DNA of 64,000 nucleotides from the NCBI GenBank assembly GCA_039584255.1, contig JBDGYE010000001.1, positions 1 through 64,000 of the forward strand. Reading direction: 5' to 3'. Each line of letters starts with the position of its first letter. Position 1 is the stretch's first letter. Both the position numbers and the translations under genes were made by a program. Positions 25,813 through 33,877 of the stretch are shown in pieces. The stretch is from JBDGYE01 sp039584255 (lineage in GTDB: Bacteria > Gemmatimonadota > Gemmatimonadetes > Palauibacterales > Palauibacteraceae). Under the pieces are notes generated by a model that made no database searches, was not told where the DNA came from, and saw only the letters and a program-made list of their open reading frames with translations.

Positions 25813-26367
25813 GTGAGGCTATCCAGTCGAATTCTCGTCTGGTGGGCACTCCTGATCGTCGTCTCGCCCGGGGCGTCACTCGGTCAGGAGCACGACGCGG
25901 AGGGTGCCGAGGCCGAAGAGGCCTTCCACAAGAACCACCTCTCGCTGTTCACCGGCGGCACGACCGAATCTAGAGACGGCTCCACCAGCACCTACTTTTC
26001 CCTCGGGCTCGACTACGAGCGCCGGATCAGTGAGCTCATCGGGCTGGGGGTAAGTGGGGAGTTCGTGTTCGGCGGCGAGGAGCGGGAGGCGCTCGCAGGC
26101 CTGCTCTTCAACCTCCACCCGGCGGGCGGGCTGGTCCTGGCCGCTGGCCCCGGACTCGAATTCGCCAAGGAACGCCACGCCGAGGGCGAAGTGGAGGCAC
26201 AGCAGGAGGAGTCGGGGACCGAGACGCACTTCGGCTTCCGGGTCGGCGTTCTGTACGAGTTCGAGGTGGGCCAGCGGTATTCGATCGCCCCTTCGATCTA
26301 CACCGACTTCATCGAAGGCAAAGAGCCGACGTTCGTGTGGGGATTGGCGTTCGGGGTAGGCTTCTGA
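25813..26367 (+). CDS. Exported beta-rich protein, probable small outer-membrane barrel
   Basis: 184 residues from a GTG at 25813, with GGAGG 8 bases upstream. A signal peptide (RILVWWALLIVVSPGASLGQ) and an acidic stretch (EHDAEGAEAEEAF) precede alternating strands: HLSLFTGGTTESRDG, YFSLGLDYERRIS, HFGFRVGVLYEFEVG, and a terminal strand FVWGLAFGVGF. The ending aromatic strand fits BAM-dependent insertion. No named family is recognised. It lies 44 bases upstream of the first metallo-hydrolase gene. Confidence 0.72.
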   Translation: MRLSSRILVWWALLIVVSPGASLGQEHDAEGAEAEEAFHKNHLSLFTGGTTESRDGSTSTYFSLGLDYERRISELIGLGVSGEFVFGGEEREALAGLLFNLHPAGGLVLAAGPGLEFAKERHAEGEVEAQQEESGTETHFGFRVGVLYEFEVGQRYSIAPSIYTDFIEGKEPTFVWGLAFGVGF

Positions 26368-26411
26368 AGGCAACAGTTGGCTACCAGGAATCTCAAGAGG
26401 GAGGTCGGGCG

Positions 26412-27734
26412 ATGCGAAAGTTTCTCGTGATGCTTGGCGGCCTCGGCGTTCTGGCTCTGGTGCTGGCAGCGTACGACCTGGGCCGCGCCGACCAGGAAGC
26501 CGGAATCGACCGGCTGACGGCGCCGGCCCTGTACGCCGCCGACGCGAACACCATCATCGGGCTGGAAGCCGGCACCACGCTGCCCCAGGAGCGGCAGACG
26601 ATCACACGCACCGGCACGGTCGAGGATCGCGACGTCTACTATCCGGGCACGGAAGCGCTGGGCCCGGATGAGATGCGCGTCACGGCCTGCGGAACGGGCA
26701 TGCCCAACGCACGGCCCAAGCAGGCGGCGGCATGCTGGCTGGTCGAGCTTGGCAACGGCGACAAGTTCCTGTTCGACATCGGGACCGGGTCGGCCGAGCG
26801 CATCTCGGCGCTCAAGATCCCCTACGACTTCCTGGACAAGGTATTCGTCGGCCACCTGCACTCCGATCACTTTGGCGACCTCGACGCGCTGTGGGTCGGC
26901 GGCGTGGTCGGGAACCGGGTGACGCCACTCAAGGTGTGGGGGCCGAGCAGCGAGACCCACGAGTACGGTACGGCCTACGCACTGGAGCATCTCGAGAAGA
27001 GCCTCAAGTGGGACGTGGACACGCGGTTCGGCAACACGGACACCCGGGGCCTGTTCCTCGAAGTGACCGAGTTCGACTACCGGGGGATCAACGAGGTCAT
27101 CTACCAGGAGAACGGGGTCACCATCCGGACCATCCCCGCCATCCACATCTACGACGGCCCGGTGAGCTTCATCCTCGAGTGGAACGGGCTGAAGTTCGCG
27201 TACTCGAGCGACACGTTTCCCAACAAGTGGTGGATCGAGCACACCAAGGGCGTCGACCTTGCGGTCCACGAGTGCTTCATCACCCCGGAGGCCCTGGTCG
27301 CGAAGCAGAACTTCACCCCGGCTGCCGCACTCAACGTGGGCACGCAGATTCACACCTCGCCGGCACAGTTCGGCAAGGTGATGGCCGAGACCCGGCCGCG
27401 CATGGCGGTCGGCTATCACTTCTTCAACGACTTCGACACGCAGCCGGGGGTCCTGCGCGACATTCGGCGCTCCTACGATGGACCGCTCGCGCTCGCCGTG
27501 GACTACATGGTGTTCAACGTGACGAAGGACGACATCAGGGTGCGGATGGCGGCAGTGGACGAGGACATCTGGCCGATGCCGTCGGCGCTTGGAAACGCTC
27601 CGCCCGATCCGGCGCTCCAGCGCACTCAGTTCTCGGACATGATGCTCGGCGGCAAGGTCGTGCACCGCGACATCCTCGAGGAGATCTATGCCGAGATCAA
27701 CGACATGTACGGGACGGAGATTCCCGTGCCGTAG
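26412..27734 (+). CDS. Exported MBL-fold metallo-hydrolase (RNase Z/GntH-like)
   Basis: 440 residues. An N-terminal hydrophobic segment (KFLVMLGGLGVLALVLAAY) places it outside the cytoplasm. The metallo-beta-lactamase domain opens with MRVTACGTGMPNARPKQAA, has the metal motif HLHSDHFGD (His148, His150, Asp152, His153), YSSDTFPNKWWIEH, and later YHFFNDFD. The order of motifs is RNase Z/arylsulfatase-like. From memory this type is annotated as a GntH-like guanitoxin-biosynthesis hydrolase, but the substrate is unproven and no guanitoxin genes are present. A paralogue lies at 30426, with a sulfatase between them. Confidence 0.85.
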   Translation: MRKFLVMLGGLGVLALVLAAYDLGRADQEAGIDRLTAPALYAADANTIIGLEAGTTLPQERQTITRTGTVEDRDVYYPGTEALGPDEMRVTACGTGMPNARPKQAAACWLVELGNGDKFLFDIGTGSAERISALKIPYDFLDKVFVGHLHSDHFGDLDALWVGGVVGNRVTPLKVWGPSSETHEYGTAYALEHLEKSLKWDVDTRFGNTDTRGLFLEVTEFDYRGINEVIYQENGVTIRTIPAIHIYDGPVSFILEWNGLKFAYSSDTFPNKWWIEHTKGVDLAVHECFITPEALVAKQNFTPAAALNVGTQIHTSPAQFGKVMAETRPRMAVGYHFFNDFDTQPGVLRDIRRSYDGPLALAVDYMVFNVTKDDIRVRMAAVDEDIWPMPSALGNAPPDPALQRTQFSDMMLGGKVVHRDILEEIYAEINDMYGTEIPVP

Positions 27735-27837
27735 AAGTAGCCAGTACTCGTCGTGCGTGCCGAGATTCCTCGCGCCACGGTGCAGCTTCCGCCAGGTCGA
27801 TCGGAAGCGTAGCCAGTACGCGAACTAGAGGGATGAG

Positions 27838-29523
27838 ATGAAGCTCAACCGATTCCGACTGATGACGCTACTGCCGTTGGCACTGGCCGGGTGTGCCGGT
27901 GAAGGGACGGTGAGCAAACCGGAGACCCGCCCCAACATCCTTCTGATCGTCGCGGACGACCTGGGCTACAGCGATGTCGGAGCCTTCGGCGGCGAGATCC
28001 ACACCCCTGTTATCGACCAGCTCGCCTCAGAGGGCCTGCGGTTCTCGGGGTACCACGTGCTGCCCACATGCTCTCCCACACGCTCGGCCCTGCTGTCCGG
28101 CAACGACAACCACGTCGCCGGCCTGGGCGTGATGGGCGAGTTCATCTACCCGGAGATCGCCGACCTTCCGGGCTATTCCGGTCACCTGGCCGACGAGGTC
28201 GCCACGATTCCCGAGATCCTGCGCGAGGCGGGCTACCACACCTACATGGCAGGGAAGTGGCACCTGGGCGAAGAGGATTCACAGAGTCCGTACGCGCGCG
28301 ACTTCGAGCAGACGTTTACGATGATGAACGGCGGGGGCAGTCACTGGGCGGACATGCGGCCGTTGTCGCCGCCGCAGACGATGATCTATCGGAGGAACGG
28401 GCAGCGGATCGACGAGCTGCCGGAGGACTTCTACTCGTCGAAGAACTACACGGATGCGCTGATCGAATTCATCGACACCAACAAGGACGACGGGAAGCCG
28501 TTCTTCGCTTACATGTCCTACACCGCCCCTCACGACCCCCTGCACGCTCCGGCCGAGTACGTCGCGAAGTACCGCGGCACGTATGACGAGGGATGGGATG
28601 CGCTCGCACGGAGGCGGCTCGCGAGTTTGCAGGAGCTCGGCCTCGTGCCCGCCGAGGTTGCCGAGCTTCCCTCCAACTTCATGACGCGACCATGGGACAG
28701 CCTTCCTCCTGACGAGAAGGCGATCCATGCGCGGGACATGGAAGTCTACGCGGCCATGGTCGAGTACATGGACATGTCGATCGGGCGCCTGCTGGACTAC
28801 CTGAGAGAGAACGGGCTGTACGATAACACGCTGATCGTCTTCTTCTCCGACAACGGAGCGAACGGGGCACACGCGACCGCGTATCCCGGCAACGCCGACG
28901 GCAGTTACCTGGCTACGTTCGACAACGCGCTGGACAACCGCGGCCTCCCCGGCTCGTTCATCGACATGGGACCGAACTGGGCTCAGGCCAGCTCCGCACC
29001 TTTCAGGTTCTTCAAGAGCTTCACCACGCAGGGCGGGATCAGGTCGCCGATGGTCGCCAGGCTGCCGGGGACGATGAGCACCGCCGGCCAGTGGAACCAC
29101 GCGTTCCTCCACGTGACGGACATCATGCCGACGTTCCTCGAGATCGCTGGTGTCACCTACCCGCAGACTCTAGGCGGAAGATCGATCCGGCCGCCCATCG
29201 GAAGATCGACGGTGCCGATCCTAACCGGCGAGTTGGAGCATATCCGAGAGAACGAAGGGGTAGGGTACGAGCTGTTCGAAATGAGAGCGTACATCCAGGA
29301 CAACTGGAAGCTGCTCCGTCTTCCGGCACCCTTCGGCACGGGCACGTGGCAGCTGTACGACCTGGCACTCGATCCCGGTGAGATTCATGACGTCTCCGCG
29401 GAGAACACCGACTTGAAGGCTGCATTGATCCGATCGTGGGATCAGTACGCGCGCGAGAACGACGTCGTGGATCACGAAGGACGGTTCGACGCAGCGTACC
29501 GTGCGGCCTACGGAGACCACTGA
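27838..29523 (+). CDS. Arylsulfatase lipoprotein (formylglycine-dependent)
   Basis: 561 residues of the alkaline-phosphatase/sulfatase superfamily. The lipobox LAGC (Cys19) suggests a lipid-anchored periplasmic enzyme. Metal ligands sit in LLIVADDLGYSD (Asp40, Asp41). The nucleophile motif is Cys78-Ser-Pro-Thr-Arg (CxPxR), the substrate for conversion to formylglycine. AGKWHLG and FFSDNGANG are also conserved. It hydrolyses a sulfate ester of unknown structure. It sits between two related MBL-fold hydrolases. No formylglycine-generating enzyme is in the window. Confidence 0.94.
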   Translation: MKLNRFRLMTLLPLALAGCAGEGTVSKPETRPNILLIVADDLGYSDVGAFGGEIHTPVIDQLASEGLRFSGYHVLPTCSPTRSALLSGNDNHVAGLGVMGEFIYPEIADLPGYSGHLADEVATIPEILREAGYHTYMAGKWHLGEEDSQSPYARDFEQTFTMMNGGGSHWADMRPLSPPQTMIYRRNGQRIDELPEDFYSSKNYTDALIEFIDTNKDDGKPFFAYMSYTAPHDPLHAPAEYVAKYRGTYDEGWDALARRRLASLQELGLVPAEVAELPSNFMTRPWDSLPPDEKAIHARDMEVYAAMVEYMDMSIGRLLDYLRENGLYDNTLIVFFSDNGANGAHATAYPGNADGSYLATFDNALDNRGLPGSFIDMGPNWAQASSAPFRFFKSFTTQGGIRSPMVARLPGTMSTAGQWNHAFLHVTDIMPTFLEIAGVTYPQTLGGRSIRPPIGRSTVPILTGELEHIRENEGVGYELFEMRAYIQDNWKLLRLPAPFGTGTWQLYDLALDPGEIHDVSAENTDLKAALIRSWDQYARENDVVDHEGRFDAAYRAAYGDH

Positions 29524-29598
29524 GCCGAGGCGGCCAGATACGGCGTAGACGGGAATCGCCATAAGATCTCCAACGGGCGACCGAACGGAGCGAGGGAA

Positions 29599-30406
29599 GT
29601 GCGAGCTAGATCTTGTAGCGGGACCTGTCGCTCTTCTCTCGCTCCTTCGCTGATGGCCTTCTGCCTTCTGGTCGGGCCACTGGTCAGGCCCGGCGCCCTC
29701 CGCGCCCAGGACGACAGCTCCACCACCCAGATCTGGGCCAACGTGACGCTCGGTATCCCGAGCGCGAATCCGAAGTGGTTCTACGAGATCGACTTCGAGC
29801 CGAAGGTACAAGTAAGCGGCCCGGAGAAGTGGACGGGGATGACCATCAACACGCTGGCTTCGCTTCGGCCGCTTCACTGGCTGGATCTGACGGGGGACGT
29901 CAGCGTCGATTACACCGTACAGAGCGACGACCTTCAGACGTTCTCCATCGTTCCACGGATCGGCGCGGCGCTTCACATCCTGTCCAACATCCGTGAGACT
30001 GGGTTTATCTCCCAGAAGGTGAAGCGCCTCGGCCTCGCAACCCTGCTGCGCCTGGAGTGGCGGAACTTCTGGTACTCGGGATCGGCCGCCGAGCAGAGCT
30101 ACGAATCCTCCCTCGTGGCGGTTCCGGATGCGTTTTGACGTGCGCCTCGGGTTGAACCGGGCGGATCGGTCAATGCCGAAGACGTGGTACCTGTTCGGCG
30201 ACGCGGAGGCGTTCGTGAACCTCGGCGACCCGACCGCGGAGACCTTCAACTCCAGGTGGCGGGTGCGCATCGGGCCGGGCTACCGCCTGAACCGGGGCTG
30301 GCGTTTCGAGCTGCTGTACATGTTCGAGGAAACGCGCAATACTCTCGAGGGAGACTTCGAGCGGTCGAACAACGTGATCGATTTGAGGGCCGGCTACAAC
30401 TTCTGA
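29599..30406 (+). pseudogene. DUF2490-type outer-membrane protein gene with apparent frameshift
   Basis: The GTG at 29599 opens a frame with a signal peptide (MAFCLLVGPLVRPGALRAQ) and DUF2490-like strands (TQIWANVTLG, WYEIDFEPKV-type strand, LLRLEWRNFWYSG). This frame stops at 30138. The family continues in another frame from about 30113: SWRFRMRFDVRLGLNR through RWRVRIGPGYRLNRGWRFELLY to DLRAGYNF, ending at 30406. One extra C in the TCCTCCCTCG stretch near 30107-30114 would restore a single protein of about 268 residues (compare LRLEERFEF...LRLRYRIR in the gene at 24235). It may be a true mutation or an assembly error. Confidence 0.7.
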
Positions 30407-30425
30407 ACCGAAAAGGAATGCGAGC

Positions 30426-31658
30426 ATGACATTCAAGACCGGTGTGCTGGTGGGCGTGATAGCGACCCTCGTCGCGGGCGCCACCGTCGGCTTCGTGATG
30501 ACGCAGGAACGTGATGCGCTGGTGAGTGCGACCGAGGCCCGCGGGCCCGCTGACGCCTACTACCCGAACTCCGAGACCCTGGCGCCCGACGAAATGCGGG
30601 TCATCTCGTGCGGCACGGGCATGCCGACGGGACGCGAGTCCCAGGCCGCCGCCTGCTTCCTGGTGGAGCTCGGGAACGGCGACAAGTTCCTGTTCGACTC
30701 GGGCACGGGCTCGCACGTCCGCGTCGCCAGCCTGGAGATCCCGTACGACTTCCTGGACAAGATCTTCATCAGCCACCTGCACACGGACCACTTCGGCGAC
30801 TTCGCGGCCTACTACATCGGCGGCTGGGTCGGCGGCCGCAGCGTGCCGCTCAACGTGTGGGGACCGAGCGGTCCGCGTGAGGACCTGGGGACCGACTACG
30901 CGCTCACGCACTGGAAGGAGGCGCTGGCCTGGGACCGCCAGAACCGGGTCGGCCGGCTGCCCGCCCCCGGCGGCGAGCTCGTGATCCACGAGTTCGACTA
31001 CAAGGGTGAGAACCAGGTGGTGTACGAGGAGAACGGGGTGGTCATCCGGTCGTATCCGGCGATCCACGGCATCGACGGTTCGGTCAGCTACCGGCTCGAC
31101 TGGAACGACCTGTGCTTCGTGTTCGGCGGCGACACGTATCCCAACCAGTGGTTCGTCGAATATTCGCAGGGCTGCGACCTCGTCGTGCACGAGGCGATGA
31201 TGGCCGTCGAGGACTACATCGCTAAGTACAAGTTCCCGCCCAGCCTGGCGCTCGAGATCGGCGTGGGGATCCACACGTCGCCGGAGTCGTTTGGCAAGGT
31301 GATGAGCCTGGTCCGGCCGCGGATGGCCGTGGCCTACCACTTTTTCAACGACTTCGACATCCAGGAGCGCGTGGGCCTCGGGATCCGCAGCACGTACGAC
31401 GGGCCGATCACGCTGGCCACCGACTACATGGTGTGGAACGTGACCAAGGACGACATCAAGGCGCGCGAGGTGGTGTTCAACGAGAACGTGTGGCCGCCGC
31501 CCGCCGCGTATCCGAAGCCCGAGATGGACACGTCAGGCATGATGTTCGTGTCCGAGGAGATCGGGGCCCGGAAGCTGGTCGAGGCCTTGGACGTGGACGA
31601 GACGATCTACGCGCGCATCAACGCGGCGTACGGGACGGACTACAAGCTGCGTCGCTGA
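30426..31658 (+). CDS. Exported MBL-fold metallo-hydrolase (RNase Z/GntH-like), second copy
   Basis: 410 residues. An N-terminal anchor/signal helix (GVLVGVIATLVAGATVGFVM) precedes an MBL domain closely related to the gene at 26412: MRVISCGTGMPTGRESQAA, metal site HLHTDHFGD (His117, His119, Asp121, His122), IPYDFLDKIFI, FGGDTYPNQWFVEY and YHFFNDFD. The two copies share almost every motif, pointing to duplication within the locus and divergence of substrate. It follows the frameshifted DUF2490 gene by 20 bases. A terminator hairpin lies 23 bases after its stop. Confidence 0.86.
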   Translation: MTFKTGVLVGVIATLVAGATVGFVMTQERDALVSATEARGPADAYYPNSETLAPDEMRVISCGTGMPTGRESQAAACFLVELGNGDKFLFDSGTGSHVRVASLEIPYDFLDKIFISHLHTDHFGDFAAYYIGGWVGGRSVPLNVWGPSGPREDLGTDYALTHWKEALAWDRQNRVGRLPAPGGELVIHEFDYKGENQVVYEENGVVIRSYPAIHGIDGSVSYRLDWNDLCFVFGGDTYPNQWFVEYSQGCDLVVHEAMMAVEDYIAKYKFPPSLALEIGVGIHTSPESFGKVMSLVRPRMAVAYHFFNDFDIQERVGLGIRSTYDGPITLATDYMVWNVTKDDIKAREVVFNENVWPPPAAYPKPEMDTSGMMFVSEEIGARKLVEALDVDETIYARINAAYGTDYKLRR

Positions 31659-31680
31659 TCTCCAGCACTCCTTCCACCGA

Positions 31681-31708
31681 GGGCGGACGCCACCGAAGGC
31701 ATCCGCCC
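31681..31708 (+). terminator. Hairpin terminator after the second MBL-fold gene
   Basis: Stem GGGCGGACGCC paired with GGCATCCGCCC around ACCGAA; 11 base pairs with one wobble. It lies 23 bases after the stop at 31658. The same stem core recurs at 32672 and 52958. It is part of the longer repeat 31683-31751. Confidence 0.6.
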
Positions 31709-31751
31709 TCCATCACGACGCTTCCCTACGGCAGGTCGGGCGACGGGAAGA
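31683..31751. repeat. Direct repeat, copy A: terminator plus end of a HAD-type gene
   Basis: About 69 bases matching 32672-32740 in the same orientation with only about ten differences. Read on the minus strand, it encodes the end of a protein (FPSPDLP then stop at 31726), equivalent to the true end FPSPELP of the HAD gene at 32715. Copy A is therefore a detached fragment of a HAD-type gene end with its terminator. The HigBA-type pair lies between the two copies. Confidence 0.75.
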
Positions 31752-31771
31752 TCCTGACGATCGGCGGGCAA

Positions 31772-32095
31772 TTACTTGGCCGCAGCCTTGCGAGCCTTCT
31801 TCTGGCGCGGCCGGACGACGTCGAGCACGGCTTCCGGGTGGAAGGCTGCGACGCGAAGCAGAACCCTGGCGGGCCCGCGCGGAATGCGACGACCTTGCTC
31901 CCAGTTCTGGAGAGTCCGGACGCTGATGCCCATGAGAGAGGCGAACTTGGCCTGCGACAGCCCGTACCGCTCGCGAATGGCCGCGACATCCGCTTCCGGG
32001 ATCTCGAAGGTACGAGCGGCATGTGCACGCTCTCGAAGGATGCTACTGCCCTGACGGACGCTCTCCTCGAGTTCCTGGAACAGTTCGTCCTTCAC
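31772..32095 (-). CDS. HTH antitoxin (HigA/NadS-type)
   Basis: 107 residues. The central-to-C-terminal Cro/C1-type helix-turn-helix (IRERYGLSQAKFASLMGISVRTLQNWEQG) is followed by RRIPRGPARVLLRVAAFHPEAV, typical of HigA/NadS antitoxins encoded after their toxin. The tail is Lys/Arg/Ala-rich. It overlaps the toxin gene by 4 bases (32092-32095). Confidence 0.9.
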   Translation of the reverse strand: MKDELFQELEESVRQGSSILRERAHAARTFEIPEADVAAIRERYGLSQAKFASLMGISVRTLQNWEQGRRIPRGPARVLLRVAAFHPEAVLDVVRPRQKKARKAAAK

Positions 32096-32409
32096 TTGTA
32101 CTCCTCCTCTACGATCCGGCGCAGGATCTTCTTCTGATCACGGGTTAGATCGCTGCGCTCGCTCTTCGCGAACATCATGAGCAACAAGATCGTATCGTAA
32201 GCCCTGGCCCAATAGTAAATGACGCGAACGCCGCCGCTCTTGCCGCGACCGGAGCCACGCCACCGTATCTTCCGCAGACCGCCGGTACCCGGAATGAGTG
32301 ATCCCGCCTCAGGGTCCGCGGCGAGGCGCAGCTGCAGAAGACGATAGCTCTCCGCATCGAGCAGGCTCTGCGCCCGCTTGGAGAAGACCGTCGTCTCCTT
32401 GATCAGCAT
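32092..32409 (-). CDS. RelE/HigB-type toxin
   Basis: 105 residues from the ATG at 32409. The RelE fold signature is visible: ETTVFSKRAQSLLDAESYRLLQ, IPGTGGLRKIRWRGSGRGKSGGVRVIYYW, then DTILLLMMFAKSERSDLTRDQKKIL. Toxins of this type cut mRNA on the ribosome. Toxin-first gene order is typical of HigBA. An inverted repeat overlaps the promoter upstream. Confidence 0.92.
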   Translation of the reverse strand: MLIKETTVFSKRAQSLLDAESYRLLQLRLAADPEAGSLIPGTGGLRKIRWRGSGRGKSGGVRVIYYWARAYDTILLLMMFAKSERSDLTRDQKKILRRIVEEEYK

Positions 32410-32414
32410 GATGA

Positions 32415-32435
32415 ATATACGCCAATGACGTACAT
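32415..32435 (-). promoter_or_regulatory. Candidate operator/promoter of the HigBA-type operon
   Basis: Inverted repeat ATATACG (32415-32421), 7-base spacer, CGTACAT (32429-32435), with one mismatch, starting 5 bases before the toxin ATG. On the coding strand it contains TATATT, a possible -10. This fits binding by the antitoxin or complex. Confidence 0.5.
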
Positions 32436-32671
32436 AAAACAAGCCTGCGGTTTCGGTCCATGCGCCTGCCTGATTCTGCGGGAACGCAAGGATGGTGGAC
32501 GCTACCGTACCTTCGTGACTCTAGGCGAGGAGATTCAAGAGAGGTTCAACCAGGCTGGTCGGCTCAGAGCCCGGGGGGACCGGATACGCCACGCAAGGGC
32601 GCGGAGGCACCGGAGGCTTCCCTAGCAGCCACCGCCGACCCACGAGCACCCGGTAGATGATGTAGCCGGCA
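32436..32671. other. Gap between HigBA promoter and HAD gene terminator
   Basis: With the operator on its left and the repeat on its right, the gene-free stretch runs 32410-32714. In this middle part I see no credible coding frame, RNA gene or long repeat. It may be debris of the event that separated the two repeat copies. Confidence 0.4.
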
Positions 32672-32740
32672 GCGGACGCCACCGGAGGCGTCCGCCCTCC
32701 ATCATGACGCTGCTCTACGGCAGTTCGGGCGAGGGAAAGA
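32672..32740. repeat. Direct repeat, copy B, containing the HAD gene end and its terminator
   Basis: This copy is the functional one. It holds the last codons of the HAD gene (stop at 32715) and, beyond it, a perfect 9-base-pair hairpin (GCGGACGCC-ACCGGA-GGCGTCCGC, 32672-32695) acting as terminator. It is matched by copy A at 31683-31751. Confidence 0.75.
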
Positions 32741-33761
32741 CCTTCTTCCAGTCGTTCTTCATGCTGACCACCGTCCACCCGCGCTCCGGCGCTTCGGTAA
32801 GCGCCACGTCCAGTCTCCCCACATGCGAGTCGCGATCGTAGGCGGCTTCGCGCTCGTCATCGTCGTGGTGGACGATGAGGCCGAACGCCGTCCGTTCTCC
32901 AGGAGCCGCGTACTGCAGCATCTGGAGGTCTCCGTCCGAGTTCCCGGCGGCGAAGATGGGCCGACGGCCGATGTACCGGTAGATGCCGACCGGCTTGCCG
33001 GCCTTGTCGTCCACGAAGTTGATCTCGGGCAGCTTGTGCAGCGTCGGGAACCCGTCGTCCATGCTGAACTCGAGCGCCCCCGAACTGCCCACTACCTGCT
33101 CCGGTGGTATTCCGTACGCATCTTCGGCGAAACTGCGCATGAAGTCGATGCCGCCGCCGGACACGATGAACGTCTTGAACTCGTGCGCCCGCAGGTACAC
33201 AAGCAGCTCCACCATCGGCTGGTAGATGAGCTCGTCGAACGCGACCCCGTACCGTGGGTGACGCGCGGTGGCCAGCCAGTCCTTGAGGACGGCTTCGAAC
33301 TCGTCCGTCGTGAGGCCAGAGTGAGCGGTCATCACGACCTTGAGTACATCCTGCAGCTCGAACGTCGCCAGGGCCTCCCGATCGTCCTCGAGTACGGCCC
33401 TGAACGCTTCCTCCTCGCGCCACTCGGGGTGCTCGTCCGCCAGCGCCTTCACCCGGTCGATGGCGAACTGGACTTGGAAATACATCGGCTGCTCGGACCA
33501 CAGCGTCCCGTCGTTGTCGAACACGGCGATGCGTTCGGCAGGTGCCACGTAGTCGGACGAAGCCGGATCCGTGACGCGGGCCACGAAGTCGATGATCGCC
33601 TGCTTCGACGCGCCCTCGTTCCAGGATCGAAGGGACGGCGCCGGCGCCGCCTCGGAGATCTGGCTCAACTCGGAGGAGGAGTCGGCGGGCCGCTCGGTGC
33701 AGGCGCTGAGACCTGCGAACGCAGCCAACAGAACAAAAGCCGGAATTCGTTGAATTTGCAT
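32715..33761 (-). CDS. HAD-superfamily phosphatase lipoprotein
   Basis: 348 residues from the ATG at 33761. The lipobox LSAC (Cys21) and following Ser/Glu linker place it outside the cytoplasm. HAD motifs are complete: I, IAVFDNDGTLW (Asp82, Asp84); II, FIVSGGG; IV, FAAGNSDGDLQML. The helical cap between I and II is like that of phosphoserine-phosphatase-type HADs. It releases phosphate from an unknown organic phosphate. It lies between the MBL/sulfatase genes and a second arylsulfatase, 117 bases downstream of that gene's stop, so a shared pathway is likely. Confidence 0.88.
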   Translation of the reverse strand: MQIQRIPAFVLLAAFAGLSACTERPADSSSELSQISEAAPAPSLRSWNEGASKQAIIDFVARVTDPASSDYVAPAERIAVFDNDGTLWSEQPMYFQVQFAIDRVKALADEHPEWREEEAFRAVLEDDREALATFELQDVLKVVMTAHSGLTTDEFEAVLKDWLATARHPRYGVAFDELIYQPMVELLVYLRAHEFKTFIVSGGGIDFMRSFAEDAYGIPPEQVVGSSGALEFSMDDGFPTLHKLPEINFVDDKAGKPVGIYRYIGRRPIFAAGNSDGDLQMLQYAAPGERTAFGLIVHHDDDEREAAYDRDSHVGRLDVALTEAPERGWTVVSMKNDWKKVFPSPELP

Positions 33762-33877
33762 TGGTGCCTTTCTTCTCGAGCGCTGAGTCTGAAGCGCAAT
33801 CCAGCGGAGTGGATGAATGCGAAGCGGGCGCCACTCCGGGCGCCCCCTATCGCTACCTGGCATTCAGCACGCCGTCC

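Noticed and set aside
26412..31658. Guanitoxin biosynthesis cluster suggested by the GntH-like enzymes
   Set aside because: No other guanitoxin-type genes (PLP enzymes, kinase, methyltransferase) are present; the label rests on MBL-fold similarity only.
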